This document shows, piece by piece, positions 1 to 9,063 of a stretch of DNA of 18,836 nt. The translations under genes were made by a program, and so were the position numbers. This DNA comes from JBEEMU01 sp043778315 (GTDB lineage: Bacteria; Bacteroidota; Bacteroidia; Chitinophagales; Saprospiraceae), in assembly GCA_043778315.1 (NCBI GenBank), contig JAYWGJ010000326.1, forward strand, positions 1 through 18,836. The letters run 5' to 3'. The first letter of the stretch is position 1, and the number at the start of each line of letters is the position of its first letter. The notes beneath the pieces are model-generated. The model was not told the DNA's origin, made no database searches, and saw nothing but the letters and a program-made list of their open reading frames with translations.

Positions 1-64
1 CACACCCTTAGACCAAGCGCAATTTGCTATCAAAAAAGAGGCAGCATTGATTTTACCTAACTAA
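1..64 (+). CDS. C-terminal end of an unidentified gene (partial)
   Basis: The reading frame starting at base 2 is open to a TAA at 62-64 and gives the tail TPLDQAQFAIKKEAALILPN. The gene starts outside the window. The next ATG follows only 6 bases after the stop, so the two genes are probably one transcript. In Bacteroidota an M16 peptidase gene often has a second M16 gene as its neighbour, but these 20 residues are too few to say whether this is one. Confidence 0.5.
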   Translation, partial: TPLDQAQFAIKKEAALILPN

Positions 65-70
65 AAAAAT

Positions 71-1321
71 ATGATAAATTACAATCGTTTTGTATTAGAC
101 AACGGTTTAACCGTATTGGTACATGAAGATACAGCTACGCCGATAGCAGCGTTTAATATGCTATATAATGTGGGCCCGCGAGATGAAAATCCCGAACGGA
201 CAGGTTTTGCGCACCTTTTTGAGCATTTGATGTTTGGCGGCTCAGCTAATATCAAAGACTTTGACGACCCGCTACAATTGGCAGGCGGAGAAAGCAATGC
301 TTTTACGAATAATGATGTGACCAACTTTTATCAAACCTTGCCTGCGCAAAACATCGAGACCGCTTTTTGGTTAGAAAGTGACCGTATGAAGCAATTGGCG
401 TTCAGCAAAAAATCATTGGAAGTGCAGCGAAAAGTAGTTCTCGAGGAGTTTTCAGAAACGACTTTGAATACGCCGTATGGCGACGTATGGCACGAATTAA
501 TGGACTTAGCGTACAAAAAACACCCGTATCGCTGGCCCACAATCGGCAAAGTGCCGCAGCACGTCCGCGATGCGACCTTAGAAGATGTCAAGTCTTTTTT
601 TTATGCGCATTATCGTCCTAATAATGCCGTATTGACTGTTGCGGGTAATGTAAAGACCGAAAATATTAAGCTATTGGCTGAAAAGTGGTTTGGCGACATA
701 GAAAAAGGAGAAATAATACCTCGAAATCTACCGAAAGAGCCTATACAGACCGAACGCCGCTTTAAAGAAAAAGCAGCCGACGTACCCGTCGACGCGCTGT
801 ATATGGCGTTTGTGATGCCTGCCCGCTTGGAGGAAGGCTACTACACTTGCGACTTGATTAGTGATATTTTATCAAACGGCACGTCCTCGCGGCTGTATCG
901 CCGCTTAGTGAAAGACGCGCAGATTTTCAGTGAAATAGACGCTTACATCACTGAGGCGTTCGATGCAGGTTTATTTATAATAGAAGGTAAACCAGTAGCG
1001 GGTGTGTCGCTTGAGGCAGCTGAAGCCGCAGTTTGGGCGGTGCTAAATGACTTTTTGGCAAATGGCGTAGCCGCCGACGAACTGCAGAAAGTGAAAAATA
1101 AATCGGAAAGTAGCCTTATTTTTTCTGAAATGGGCGTACTCAATATTGCTATTAATCTCTCTTTTGCAGAACTACTCGGCAATCCCGAACTTGTCAATCA
1201 AGAAGCCGCGATGTATCAAAAAATTACTGCGGAAGACATTGCCGCGCATTGTCAAAAAATGTTCCGCGCCGACGGCGTTTCTGTATTGTATTATAAAGCA
1301 AAAGAAACTGTTGCGGCGTAA
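71..1321 (+). CDS. M16 family zinc metallopeptidase (pitrilysin/insulinase type, single unit)
   Basis: Predicted zinc endopeptidase of 416 residues, the length of a single M16B-type unit; such units usually work as dimers enclosing unfolded peptides. The inverted zinc motif HLFEH is at residues 48-52: His48 and His52 bind zinc and Glu51 is the catalytic base. The third ligand is expected in the VVLEEF segment, most likely Glu126. HPYRWPTIG (151-159) and NNAVLTVAGNV (184-194) are typical for the end of the first domain and the start of the second. SSRLYRRL (272-279) matches the conserved C-terminal domain motif. No signal peptide is seen, so the protein is cytoplasmic or reaches the periplasm by an unseen route. 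The start follows an A-rich stretch 6 bases after the previous stop. With all zinc residues present this is probably an active subunit. Confidence 0.9.
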   Translation: MINYNRFVLDNGLTVLVHEDTATPIAAFNMLYNVGPRDENPERTGFAHLFEHLMFGGSANIKDFDDPLQLAGGESNAFTNNDVTNFYQTLPAQNIETAFWLESDRMKQLAFSKKSLEVQRKVVLEEFSETTLNTPYGDVWHELMDLAYKKHPYRWPTIGKVPQHVRDATLEDVKSFFYAHYRPNNAVLTVAGNVKTENIKLLAEKWFGDIEKGEIIPRNLPKEPIQTERRFKEKAADVPVDALYMAFVMPARLEEGYYTCDLISDILSNGTSSRLYRRLVKDAQIFSEIDAYITEAFDAGLFIIEGKPVAGVSLEAAEAAVWAVLNDFLANGVAADELQKVKNKSESSLIFSEMGVLNIAINLSFAELLGNPELVNQEAAMYQKITAEDIAAHCQKMFRADGVSVLYYKAKETVAA

Positions 1322-1366
1322 AAGTGGTAATTATGTGACTAAAATTAGGATTATAAATCAAGAAAA

Positions 1367-2293
1367 ATGTTTAAAAAAGTAAGTTTTGTACTTATAATAG
1401 CTGCGATAGCGGCGAGTTGTCATACTGCGCAAAAAAGTGCGGGGAACGTAAAACCTTACCTTGCGCCAGCATTTGACGCTACGGATTACAAGTCGCTTTT
1501 GTGGGAAATATCAGGCAAAGACTTAATAAATCCCTCTTTTTTGTATGGCACAATACACCTTATAGATAAAAAAGATTTTTTTCTGACCGACCTTGCTTTG
1601 CGCAAATTCGCAGAAAGTAAAAGGCTCGCGCTCGAGGTAGATATCGACGACCCGATGACGACGGTTTCGGCACTAAAAGGTATGTATATGAAGGGTGGAC
1701 AGACCATAAAAGAGTTAGTAACCGAGGCGGATTACCAGTATTTGTCGAGCGAATTGGAGAAAAAAGGCTTGTCAATGTCGTTCGTCAAGCGTATGAAACC
1801 GATTTTGGTTAGCGCGATGCTGACCGAGAAAAATAAAAAAGATGGCGGCGATGCCGATAAGATGATGTCGTATGAAATCGAGTTTTCTAAGATGGCGAAA
1901 AAGCAAAAAATAGACCTGATAGGTCTCGAGACGGCCGAATTTCAGCTATCTATGCTCGATAGTATTCCTTATAAAGAGCAAGCTAAAATGTTGATAGAGT
2001 CGATGCGCAGCACCGAAAAATCAGGCGAAGACGAGCTTGCACCGCTTATTCGGTTATACAAAAAACAAAATATTGATTCGATTTATCAATACATACACAC
2101 GCAATCGGCGGGTACAGATAACTTTGAGGCGGCATTATTAGATACTCGAAACCGAAATTGGATACCCGTCATTAGCAAAAAAGCGAAAGAAAAAGTGACT
2201 TTTTTCGCCGTAGGTGCAGGGCATTTGGGTGGTAAACGCGGCGTGATACAGCTTTTGCGCGACGCAGGCTACACGGTTCGTCCGTTATATTAA
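1367..2293 (+). CDS. TraB/GumN family lipoprotein
   Basis: A 308-residue protein of the TraB/GumN (TIKI-like) family, whose members carry two GxxH motifs and are thought to be metal-dependent hydrolases or peptidases; the bacterial substrate is unknown. Both motifs are visible: GTIHL at 61-65 and GAGHL at 283-287, together with ALEVDIDDP in the first third and the typical ending with a GYTV segment. The N-terminus has a signal sequence with a lipobox ending AASC (Cys18), so the mature protein is probably lipid-anchored in the envelope. It begins 45 bases after the M16 gene on the same strand with no terminator between them, so co-transcription is plausible. Together they suggest an envelope protein turnover role, which is inference from context. 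Confidence 0.85.
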   Translation: MFKKVSFVLIIAAIAASCHTAQKSAGNVKPYLAPAFDATDYKSLLWEISGKDLINPSFLYGTIHLIDKKDFFLTDLALRKFAESKRLALEVDIDDPMTTVSALKGMYMKGGQTIKELVTEADYQYLSSELEKKGLSMSFVKRMKPILVSAMLTEKNKKDGGDADKMMSYEIEFSKMAKKQKIDLIGLETAEFQLSMLDSIPYKEQAKMLIESMRSTEKSGEDELAPLIRLYKKQNIDSIYQYIHTQSAGTDNFEAALLDTRNRNWIPVISKKAKEKVTFFAVGAGHLGGKRGVIQLLRDAGYTVRPLY

Positions 2294-2294
2294 A

Positions 2295-2325
2295 ATTGTA
2301 GCAAATTCGACAAGAATCCTACAAT
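2295..2325 (+). terminator. Weak hairpin after the TraB/GumN gene
   Basis: Arms ATTGTAG and CTACAAT form 7 base pairs, with an inner ATTC/GAAT pairing around the loop. It begins 1 base after the stop codon and is followed by a T-rich but not pure T stretch. It may end the M16-TraB transcript, but it is weak. Confidence 0.35.
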
Positions 2326-2403
2326 CAATCAACTTTTATTTCATTTTATTGTTAGAATAAAAAAATAGAATTTCTTTTTCAAACCAAATTTTCATAATTC
2401 GTT

Positions 2404-5256
2404 ATGCTTCAAATTACACCGACCAACGGCTTCGCCGAACGACATTTAGGTCCAGACACGCTCGAAACGGACGCAATGTTGCGCGCAATTGGCGTTGATA
2501 GTATCGACGCTTTAATTGACGAAACCATACCCGCTAATATTCGGCTCGAAAGCGCGCTAAATCTGCCCGAGCCGATGACCGAACACGAGTATTTGCAACA
2601 CGCAAAAGCCATTTCGGAGCGCAATAAAGTCTTTAAATCGTATATCGGTATGGGTTATTATGGTACGATAACGCCGTCGGTGATACTCCGAAACGTGTTC
2701 GAAAACCCGGGTTGGTACACGCAATACACGCCTTATCAAGCAGAAATTGCACAAGGCAGATTGGAGTCGCTGCTCAATTTCCAGACTATGGTTAGCGACC
2801 TTACGGGAATGTCGGTGGCGAATGCGTCGCTCCTCGATGAAGCGACTGCGGCTGCCGAAGCGATGTCTTTATTTTTTCATCATAAAAATAAAGGTAAAGC
2901 GATAGCAAACGTAATTTGGGTGAGCGATACCGTTTTTCCACAAACGATTGATGTACTTTTTGCTCGTGCAGAGCCGCTTGGCATTGATGTGAAAGTTGCG
3001 CCCGTGAGCGAGTGGAATTTGACCGAAACTACTTTTGCAGCAATGGTTCAGTATCCCGACAGTAACGGCGAAGTCGCTCAGTATCAAGCACTTGCAGATA
3101 AAATTCACGCCGTAGATGCCTATTTGATAGCGGCGGCAGATATATTAAGTTTGGCGATATTAGTGCCGCCGGGCGAGTGGGGCGCAGATGCGGCGGTCGG
3201 TAATACGCAACGTTTTGGCGTACCGATGGGCTACGGCGGACCGCATGCGGCTTACTTCGCTACGGGCGAAGCCTTCAAGCGGCAAATACCAGGTCGTATA
3301 ATTGGTGTGAGTATCGACTCGCACGGTAAACCTGCTTTGCGTATGGCTTTGCAGACGCGCGAGCAGCACATTCGCCGCGAAAAAGCAACCTCTAATATTT
3401 GTACCGCGCAAGCCTTGTTAGCAAATATGGCAGGTTTTTACGCGACCTATCACGGACCCGAAGGCATCAAAAATATAGCGCAACGTACACATAATTTGAC
3501 CGTTGTGTTGTCACATATATTGGCAAAAAATGATTTTGCAATTGTCAATAAAAACTTTTTTGATACCATAACTATCGCTACCAAAAAGGATATTACGATA
3601 GGTAAAAAAGCGGAAAGTATGGGTATGAATTTCCGTTATGGAAATAATTTAGTGCATCTTTCGTTAGACGAAACTACTTGTGCGAGCGACTTAGTTAATA
3701 TTTTAGCGGCTTTTGGTATTATTACAACTGAAACTGAAATACACGCTACTGCGCAACAAATTAGTTCGCCTTTACACGCCGCTTTACATCGTAAAACTGC
3801 TTATCTTACGCACCCAATTTTTAATTCGCATCACAGCGAAAGTAAGATGATGCGCTATCTTAAAACCTTAGAAAACAAGGATTTATCGTTGGTACATAGT
3901 ATGATTTCGCTAGGAAGCTGTACTATGAAATTAAATGCAGCTACCGAAATGATGCCGCTTTCATGGGCTGGTTTTAGTAGCATACACCCGTTCGCGCCTG
4001 TCAATCAAGCGGCGGGTTATCATCAAATATTTGAAGAACTCGACGCGTATTTATGTGAAATAACAGGTTTTACGGCTTGTTCTTTACAGCCGAATAGCGG
4101 CGCGCAAGGCGAGTATAGCGGCTTATTAGCTATCCGGAATTACCATCAAGCTAACGGTGATACATATAGAAATATTGCATTGATACCCGCTTCGGCGCAC
4201 GGCACTAATCCAGCTTCTGCGGTGATGGCAGGTATGCAAGTGGTGGTTACGAAGTGCGATGAAGCAGGTAATATCGATGTCACAGATTTGCGCGAAAAAG
4301 CGGAATTGCATAAAGCTAATTTAGCGGCGTTGATGGTGACGTATCCGAGTACACACGGCGTTTTCGAAACCTCAATCATTGAGATTTGTGACCTAATACA
4401 CGAGTGCGGCGGTTTGGTGTATATGGACGGCGCGAATATGAACGCGCAAGTCGGTTTAACCTCGCCTGCGCGCATCGGCGCAGATGTATGTCACCTTAAT
4501 TTACACAAAACGTTCGCTATTCCGCATGGCGGTGGCGGTCCGGGAATGGGTCCTATTTGTGTGAATGACAAATTAAAACCTTACCTTCCTGGGCATTCTG
4601 TGACGGATAACGGTTACAAAATGCGTGCTGTTTCGGCTGCGCCGTGGGGAAGCGCGAGTATTTTGCTGATCTCTTATGCTTATATTCGTATGCTTGGCGC
4701 AAAAGGTGTGACTGATGCGACAAAATATGCAATTTTGAACTCTAATTATATCAAAACTCGTTTAGAAAACGATTATACGATTTTGTATTTAGGCGAAAAA
4801 GGACGCACTGCGCACGAGTTAATTGTCGATTTACGTCCGTACAAAGTACTCGGTATCGAGGCGGAAGATGTAGCAAAACGCTTGATTGACTACGGTTTTC
4901 ACGCGCCGACTATGTCGTTTCCTGTGGCAGGAACTATAATGATAGAGCCGACCGAAAGCGAAGATAAAGCGGAGATTGACCGTTTTTGTGATGCTTTAAT
5001 ACAAATAAAGGCAGAAATAAACGAAATTGCATCAGGCGAAGCCGATAAAGTGCAAAATGTACTCAAAAATGCACCACATATAGCCGCTATTATTACCAAT
5101 GACGAATGGAACTTGCCGTATTCGCGTGAAAAAGCCGCTTATCCGCTTCCTTGGGTGGCTAAAAACAAGTTTTGGGCAACCGTAGGGCGTATTAACAACG
5201 CTTTTGGAGATAGAAACGTAATTTGTACTTGTCCGCCGATGCAGGAATACGCTTAA
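2404..5256 (+). CDS. gcvP: Glycine dehydrogenase (decarboxylating), P-protein of the glycine cleavage system
   Basis: PLP enzyme that decarboxylates glycine and passes the aminomethyl group to the lipoyl arm of GcvH. At 950 residues it is the single-chain form, not the split GcvPA/GcvPB form. The N-terminus FAERHLGPD is the usual family start. The PLP lysine is Lys702 in NLHKTF, followed by the glycine-rich PHGGGGPGMGP loop. Other family stretches are GYYGTITP, SLGSCTMKLN, SAHGTNPASA and DGANMNAQVG, and the end reads GDRNVICTCPP. The frame is intact throughout. The gene has a 110-base gap upstream and a strong terminator just downstream, so it is probably a single-gene transcript; gcvH and gcvT are not in the window. 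The L-protein partner could be the lpdA product encoded at 9121-10515. Confidence 0.98.
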   Translation: MLQITPTNGFAERHLGPDTLETDAMLRAIGVDSIDALIDETIPANIRLESALNLPEPMTEHEYLQHAKAISERNKVFKSYIGMGYYGTITPSVILRNVFENPGWYTQYTPYQAEIAQGRLESLLNFQTMVSDLTGMSVANASLLDEATAAAEAMSLFFHHKNKGKAIANVIWVSDTVFPQTIDVLFARAEPLGIDVKVAPVSEWNLTETTFAAMVQYPDSNGEVAQYQALADKIHAVDAYLIAAADILSLAILVPPGEWGADAAVGNTQRFGVPMGYGGPHAAYFATGEAFKRQIPGRIIGVSIDSHGKPALRMALQTREQHIRREKATSNICTAQALLANMAGFYATYHGPEGIKNIAQRTHNLTVVLSHILAKNDFAIVNKNFFDTITIATKKDITIGKKAESMGMNFRYGNNLVHLSLDETTCASDLVNILAAFGIITTETEIHATAQQISSPLHAALHRKTAYLTHPIFNSHHSESKMMRYLKTLENKDLSLVHSMISLGSCTMKLNAATEMMPLSWAGFSSIHPFAPVNQAAGYHQIFEELDAYLCEITGFTACSLQPNSGAQGEYSGLLAIRNYHQANGDTYRNIALIPASAHGTNPASAVMAGMQVVVTKCDEAGNIDVTDLREKAELHKANLAALMVTYPSTHGVFETSIIEICDLIHECGGLVYMDGANMNAQVGLTSPARIGADVCHLNLHKTFAIPHGGGGPGMGPICVNDKLKPYLPGHSVTDNGYKMRAVSAAPWGSASILLISYAYIRMLGAKGVTDATKYAILNSNYIKTRLENDYTILYLGEKGRTAHELIVDLRPYKVLGIEAEDVAKRLIDYGFHAPTMSFPVAGTIMIEPTESEDKAEIDRFCDALIQIKAEINEIASGEADKVQNVLKNAPHIAAIITNDEWNLPYSREKAAYPLPWVAKNKFWATVGRINNAFGDRNVICTCPPMQEYA

Positions 5257-5271
5257 ATTCTAAAAAAAATA

Positions 5272-5312
5272 AAATGACGCTTCGTGTGCTTGTGCGCGAA
5301 GCGTCGTTTTTT
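5272..5312 (+). terminator. Rho-independent terminator of gcvP
   Basis: GACGCTTCG (5276-5284) pairs perfectly with CGAAGCGTC (5297-5305) around a 12-base loop, followed by GTTTTTT. The stem can extend outward by a T-G wobble and A-T pairs with the upstream AAAA. It lies 20 bases after the gcvP stop. It overlaps the most upstream possible start (GTG 5284) of the next gene and so argues against that start. Confidence 0.9.
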
Positions 5313-5325
5313 ATGGACTAAAAAA

Positions 5326-6213
5326 ATGATACAATATTTTCCTTATCCGTCTCAGGTAAAACCTGTATTTTCGATACTCGTTCCGTCGTGGAATAATCTA
5401 CCTTATTTGCAAACTTTGGTCGCGAGTATTCGCAAAAATTCGCGCTATGCGCATCAAATTGTGGTACACGTCAATCAAAGTAACGACGGGACGCTCGAGT
5501 GGGTGCGCGCCGAAGGCTTATCGCATACTTACTCGACCGAAAACGCGGGCGTTTGCTACGGCTTCAATGCGCCGTCGGCGTTAGCGACCGCCGACTACTT
5601 GGTTTTGATAGACGACGATATGTATGTCTGTCCCGATTGGGATTATTTTTTGATGCAAGAGATTGATAAACAGGCAGATATATATTGGTGCATCAGTGGC
5701 ACGATGATAGAGCCGACCGACCGTGGCAACCCTGCGTCGCTCACGCCTTACGACTACGGTACGCACCCCGAAGCGTTTGAGGAGGCGCGTTTTTTGGCAG
5801 AATATGAACAAATTCCGTTTGCGGATTGGTCGGGCAGCAGTTGGTATCCGTTGGTTTTGCACCGATATGTATGGAACGCGGTCGGCGGATTGAGCGTAGA
5901 ACTCACGCCAGGAATGTACTCCGACCCCGATTTTATGCTCAAATTATATCATGCAGGCGTGCGTACTTTCTACGGCATCGAGCGCAGCCGCGTCTATCAT
6001 TTTCAGTCGCGGAGTACGGGTCGTGTAGTAAAAAATAACGGTCGGCGACAGTTTTTATTGAAATGGGAGATGGCGAGCAGCACCTTATTTAAGCATATTT
6101 TAAAGATGGGCGAGCCTTTCGGCGCTGTTATACCCAAAACACTAGCAGAAGTACGCGCCGCAAACACCAAAGATAAATGGAAATTGCGGTTAGAATTGTT
6201 CAAAAAAGGGTAA
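5326..6213 (+). CDS. Family 2 glycosyltransferase
   Basis: A 295-residue GT-A fold glycosyltransferase, expected to transfer a nucleotide-activated sugar onto a cell-envelope glycan or lipid; donor and acceptor cannot be told. The N-terminus FSILVPSWNN is the typical first strand and loop of GT2 enzymes. The metal and nucleotide-binding DxD motif is LIDDDMYV (Asp96-Asp98). SDPDFMLKL in the second half resembles the usual acidic catalytic segment. No membrane segment or signal peptide is seen. ATG 5326 is chosen because it follows an A-rich stretch, whereas the in-frame GTG at 5284 lies inside the gcvP terminator and would add 14 residues unlike the family. It is not in a visible polysaccharide cluster, and it ends 18 bases from the convergent FG-GAP gene. 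Confidence 0.88.
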   Translation: MIQYFPYPSQVKPVFSILVPSWNNLPYLQTLVASIRKNSRYAHQIVVHVNQSNDGTLEWVRAEGLSHTYSTENAGVCYGFNAPSALATADYLVLIDDDMYVCPDWDYFLMQEIDKQADIYWCISGTMIEPTDRGNPASLTPYDYGTHPEAFEEARFLAEYEQIPFADWSGSSWYPLVLHRYVWNAVGGLSVELTPGMYSDPDFMLKLYHAGVRTFYGIERSRVYHFQSRSTGRVVKNNGRRQFLLKWEMASSTLFKHILKMGEPFGAVIPKTLAEVRAANTKDKWKLRLELFKKG

Positions 6214-6231
6214 AAAAATCACATTCTCGTC

Positions 6232-8466
6232 TTATTTTACCAATTTCAATACCGTTTCTTGCGCATTATTCAATATTATTTTTATAAAATAAATACCCGA
6301 ACTCCACTCTTGCGTGATGATTTCCGCGCTGTCGCCTGTGGTCGTTTGTTCGCTTATTAAGCGACCATAAACATCAGATATTTTTATTTCGGTGCGCTGC
6401 ATATTATCGTTGCTCCAACGCAATAAACTGCTGTTTTGTGTCGGATTTGGGTGAATATTGGCAACTAAATTGCTTTTTGTAGCTAATATATTGCTTATCG
6501 CAACCCACGCCTGCGTACTATATAAGGCTACGCCGCCACGAGAATTACCGATTACAAAATCTAAATTACCGTCCATATTGAGGTCGGTAGCGGCAGGAGC
6601 GGAGCGCGTACCCTCGTAAATATTCGCGTAAGAGCTATCTACTCGCGTAAATTTGCCCATCACGTTGCCCGTAATATTGGTGTAGCGGTGCATATTTCCT
6701 GCATCTGAGCCAACTAAAAGTTCCCACGCGCCATTTTTTTTGTAAAAACAAGGCGTAGCGTATCCCGTTGGGAAGCCGATGCTATTGTTGCGCATATCTA
6801 CGCCGCCGAGCGAATCGCTCAAAAAAGCAAAATTATTGCCACCAATATTGCGGTAATAATTGAGGTTGCCGAGGCGTTCGCCTATCACCATATCGTTATT
6901 GCCGTCGCCGTCTAAATCCAAAATTTGCGGCACACTCGCCACGCCTATATCGATGCCTTTCCAGTTATTTACAGGCGCGGCAAAACTGAACGGCTGATTC
7001 GGCGCAGCCGTATTTTTCAAGAAAATAAGCTGTCCTAACTCGTTGCCAAGCAGTAAATCAATTGCGCCGTCGCCGTCTATATCACCAAAAGTAGGCGCGA
7101 GCGACGACTCGTTGCGTGCCGCCAAACCGAGCCAATCGTCGGTGATTAACTGAAACGCGGGCGCGGTTGCCGTACCCACGTTTTTGTATAAATACAAACT
7201 AGAACGGAACGAATTACCCGCCACAGGCGGCGCACGAAAACCGCCCAAACCGCCGATAATCAAGTCTTTCAGCCCGTCGTTGTCGATGTCCGCAAAGGCG
7301 GGTTTGGACTCTCCACCAATATCTATGATTTCCTCCGTCAGAAAATTCTTTTTATTGAATATCAATTGCAATCCTATATTGGCACTATTGGTATATAGCC
7401 AATTCATGTTTATATTTTCATTGACTTTGGTGTCGTTACTCGTAACAATCAAATCTTTTTTGCCGTCATTATTTGCATCAAAATGATACGCTGCCAAAAA
7501 CGACTCAAATTGCGCAGGCGTGGTATTATCGGGAAAAACGGTCGTTTTGACAGTCATCCAAATGCTATCTTTATTGAGTCCGTTGCGCAGATAAGTGAGT
7601 TTATCGAAGCCAATATCGCCGATGAGCGCGTCGCTATCGCCGTCGCCGTCCACATCTACACATAAAATAGTGCTGCCTGCGTGTCGAAAACCAAAATAAG
7701 ATGGTTTATTGACGCAGCTATCTTTGCGCGGCGAAAGATTGATACCGCTATTGAGTTGGTTTTCGACAAATCGCCCAAAGCAGCCATCTGCATATTTATA
7801 GCTTAGGCTGTCGCTTGCGTAGCCGCGTTCGCGGGACATATTTTTGTAGTATTCTACCCACGCGCCGTCGCTTGCATAGGATACAATATCGAGGTCGCCG
7901 TCGCCGTCCATATCCTCGATGCTCGGCAAGTCCACGCGCCCGACGTAAATATTCGTCATGAAATTAGGGTTGTACGGGTCGGGCAACTCTATATTATTGG
8001 TTACCAACGTGAATTTCACTTTTCCGCCCTGACGGTAGCCGCGATACGCCGCGATACCGATAAAACTATGTGTAAAAATATCGGGAATGCCGTCTTGATT
8101 GTAGTCGCGCACCAAACCCCAATCGGTGATGCGCGGAAACTCGTCGGCGTACTCGGGCGCGAAGGTGTAGCTCGTTTGGTTCGGCGTACCCGCATTGATA
8201 AACGTGAGCCATTTCGCGCCCATGCGGTCAAAAATCGCTAAGTCGGCGATGCCGTCGCCGTTGAGGTCGCCCGCGCCGAACATCGGCGTATTGATGCCGC
8301 CTGCCCATGCCGAAGGTAGGTTTTGCCCTGTCGCGTTTTTTATTGGCGTGAAGCAACGCGGGATAGTCGGTTGTGCGTTTGTCGACTGCGCAAAAACAGG
8401 CTGTGCAATCGCGATAATCGCAGTCGCGCAGTAAAGCAGAAAGGGGAGGAGCGGTATTGTTTTCAT
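6232..8466 (-). CDS. Secreted FG-GAP/VCBS-repeat protein with T9SS type A sorting domain
   Basis: A 744-residue exported protein. A signal peptide precedes a likely cut after Ala26 (VFA|Q). Nine calcium-binding DxDxDGxxD-like loops of the integrin/FG-GAP kind start near residues 67, 121, 185, 271, 330, 393, 462, 517 and 628, for example DMDGDGDLDI, DIDGDGAIDL and DLDGDGNNDM. This predicts a beta-propeller, perhaps of about seven blades with extra partial repeats. Residues about 665-744 are a T9SS type A C-terminal domain (IHPNPTQN, DVYGRL, WSSGIYFIKI, ending KLVK), so the protein should cross the outer membrane by T9SS and be surface-anchored or released. Adhesion or ligand binding is a guess. 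The gene stands alone, 18 bases from the convergent glycosyltransferase gene. No clear promoter motif was found upstream. Confidence 0.9.
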   Translation of the reverse strand: MKTIPLLPFLLYCATAIIAIAQPVFAQSTNAQPTIPRCFTPIKNATGQNLPSAWAGGINTPMFGAGDLNGDGIADLAIFDRMGAKWLTFINAGTPNQTSYTFAPEYADEFPRITDWGLVRDYNQDGIPDIFTHSFIGIAAYRGYRQGGKVKFTLVTNNIELPDPYNPNFMTNIYVGRVDLPSIEDMDGDGDLDIVSYASDGAWVEYYKNMSRERGYASDSLSYKYADGCFGRFVENQLNSGINLSPRKDSCVNKPSYFGFRHAGSTILCVDVDGDGDSDALIGDIGFDKLTYLRNGLNKDSIWMTVKTTVFPDNTTPAQFESFLAAYHFDANNDGKKDLIVTSNDTKVNENINMNWLYTNSANIGLQLIFNKKNFLTEEIIDIGGESKPAFADIDNDGLKDLIIGGLGGFRAPPVAGNSFRSSLYLYKNVGTATAPAFQLITDDWLGLAARNESSLAPTFGDIDGDGAIDLLLGNELGQLIFLKNTAAPNQPFSFAAPVNNWKGIDIGVASVPQILDLDGDGNNDMVIGERLGNLNYYRNIGGNNFAFLSDSLGGVDMRNNSIGFPTGYATPCFYKKNGAWELLVGSDAGNMHRYTNITGNVMGKFTRVDSSYANIYEGTRSAPAATDLNMDGNLDFVIGNSRGGVALYSTQAWVAISNILATKSNLVANIHPNPTQNSSLLRWSNDNMQRTEIKISDVYGRLISEQTTTGDSAEIITQEWSSGIYFIKIILNNAQETVLKLVK

Positions 8467-8583
8467 ATTTTTATCAATTGAAATTTGATTTTATAAGATT
8501 TCCTAACGTGAAATTAGAATTTTTTTGTTATAAGTATGCGTACAACATTAGTTGTAATCAATAAGGAACGCGTCCAAAATAAG

Positions 8584-8781
8584 TTATTGTATTCTGACTT
8601 GTCTTTCGAGCCAAAACTGCGTTAGATTTGCTTCGCCAGTTCGCTTCGCTCGGGTTTCGTTACGATGTACGGCTGTACTTCGTGCGTTCACTTCGCAAAT
8701 GCGATTCAGTATCGCTTTTGCTTGTTCAGCCTCAAATATGCCTTGTTTTAACCCGAAATTCTGCGCGACAATATTCAGCAC
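8584..8781. repeat. TTCGC-rich, possibly repetitive intergenic element
   Basis: Between about 8630 and 8700 the motif TTCGC or TTCG recurs at least six times (CTTCGCCAG, TTCGCTTCGCTCGGG, TTTCGTTACG, ACTTCGTGCG, CACTTCGCAAATGCG). A CGGGTTT near 8651 and a TTTTAACCCG near 8746 resemble half-sites of the palindromic repeats at 11429-11484 and 13896-13955. Base composition is higher in G+C than the flanks. The minus-strand reading gives a 65-residue peptide with RNETRAKRTGEANLTQF, which looks more like a translated repeat than a protein. Confidence 0.35.
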
Positions 8782-8911
8782 CTTATTTTCTTTTCACTCC
8801 TAAGATTATTCCATTTTTGGATACGATTATTAAGTACGAGTGATAACTTGTAAAAAATAAAATGTAAAAATAGTTTTTTTTTGGATAATATTTAAATTAT
8901 ATCACAAAAAA

Positions 8912-8942
8912 AGAGCAACACTACCAAACGTAGTGTTGCTCT
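8912..8942 (-). terminator. Strong hairpin terminator read from the - strand
   Basis: AGAGCAACACTA (8912-8923) pairs with TAGTGTTGCTCT (8931-8942): 12 perfect base pairs around a 7-base loop. On the + strand it is preceded by a run of A, so on the - strand the stem is followed by a T run. It lies about 180 bases past the lpdA stop and ahead of the FG-GAP gene. Confidence 0.8.
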
Positions 8943-9063
8943 CGGAAAAGAATTTAGCTAACGTTATCGTCAACGAAGCAATGAATGGATTTAGAAGAAA
9001 AATACTATTTATAGATTATTAAATTAGCGAATTTGTACCAAAACCCCACAACAAAAAACAGAC

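Noticed and set aside
4146..4475. 109-codon - strand frame inside gcvP
   Set aside because: It is a shadow of gcvP, Cys/Ala/Ser-rich and without similarity to a known domain.
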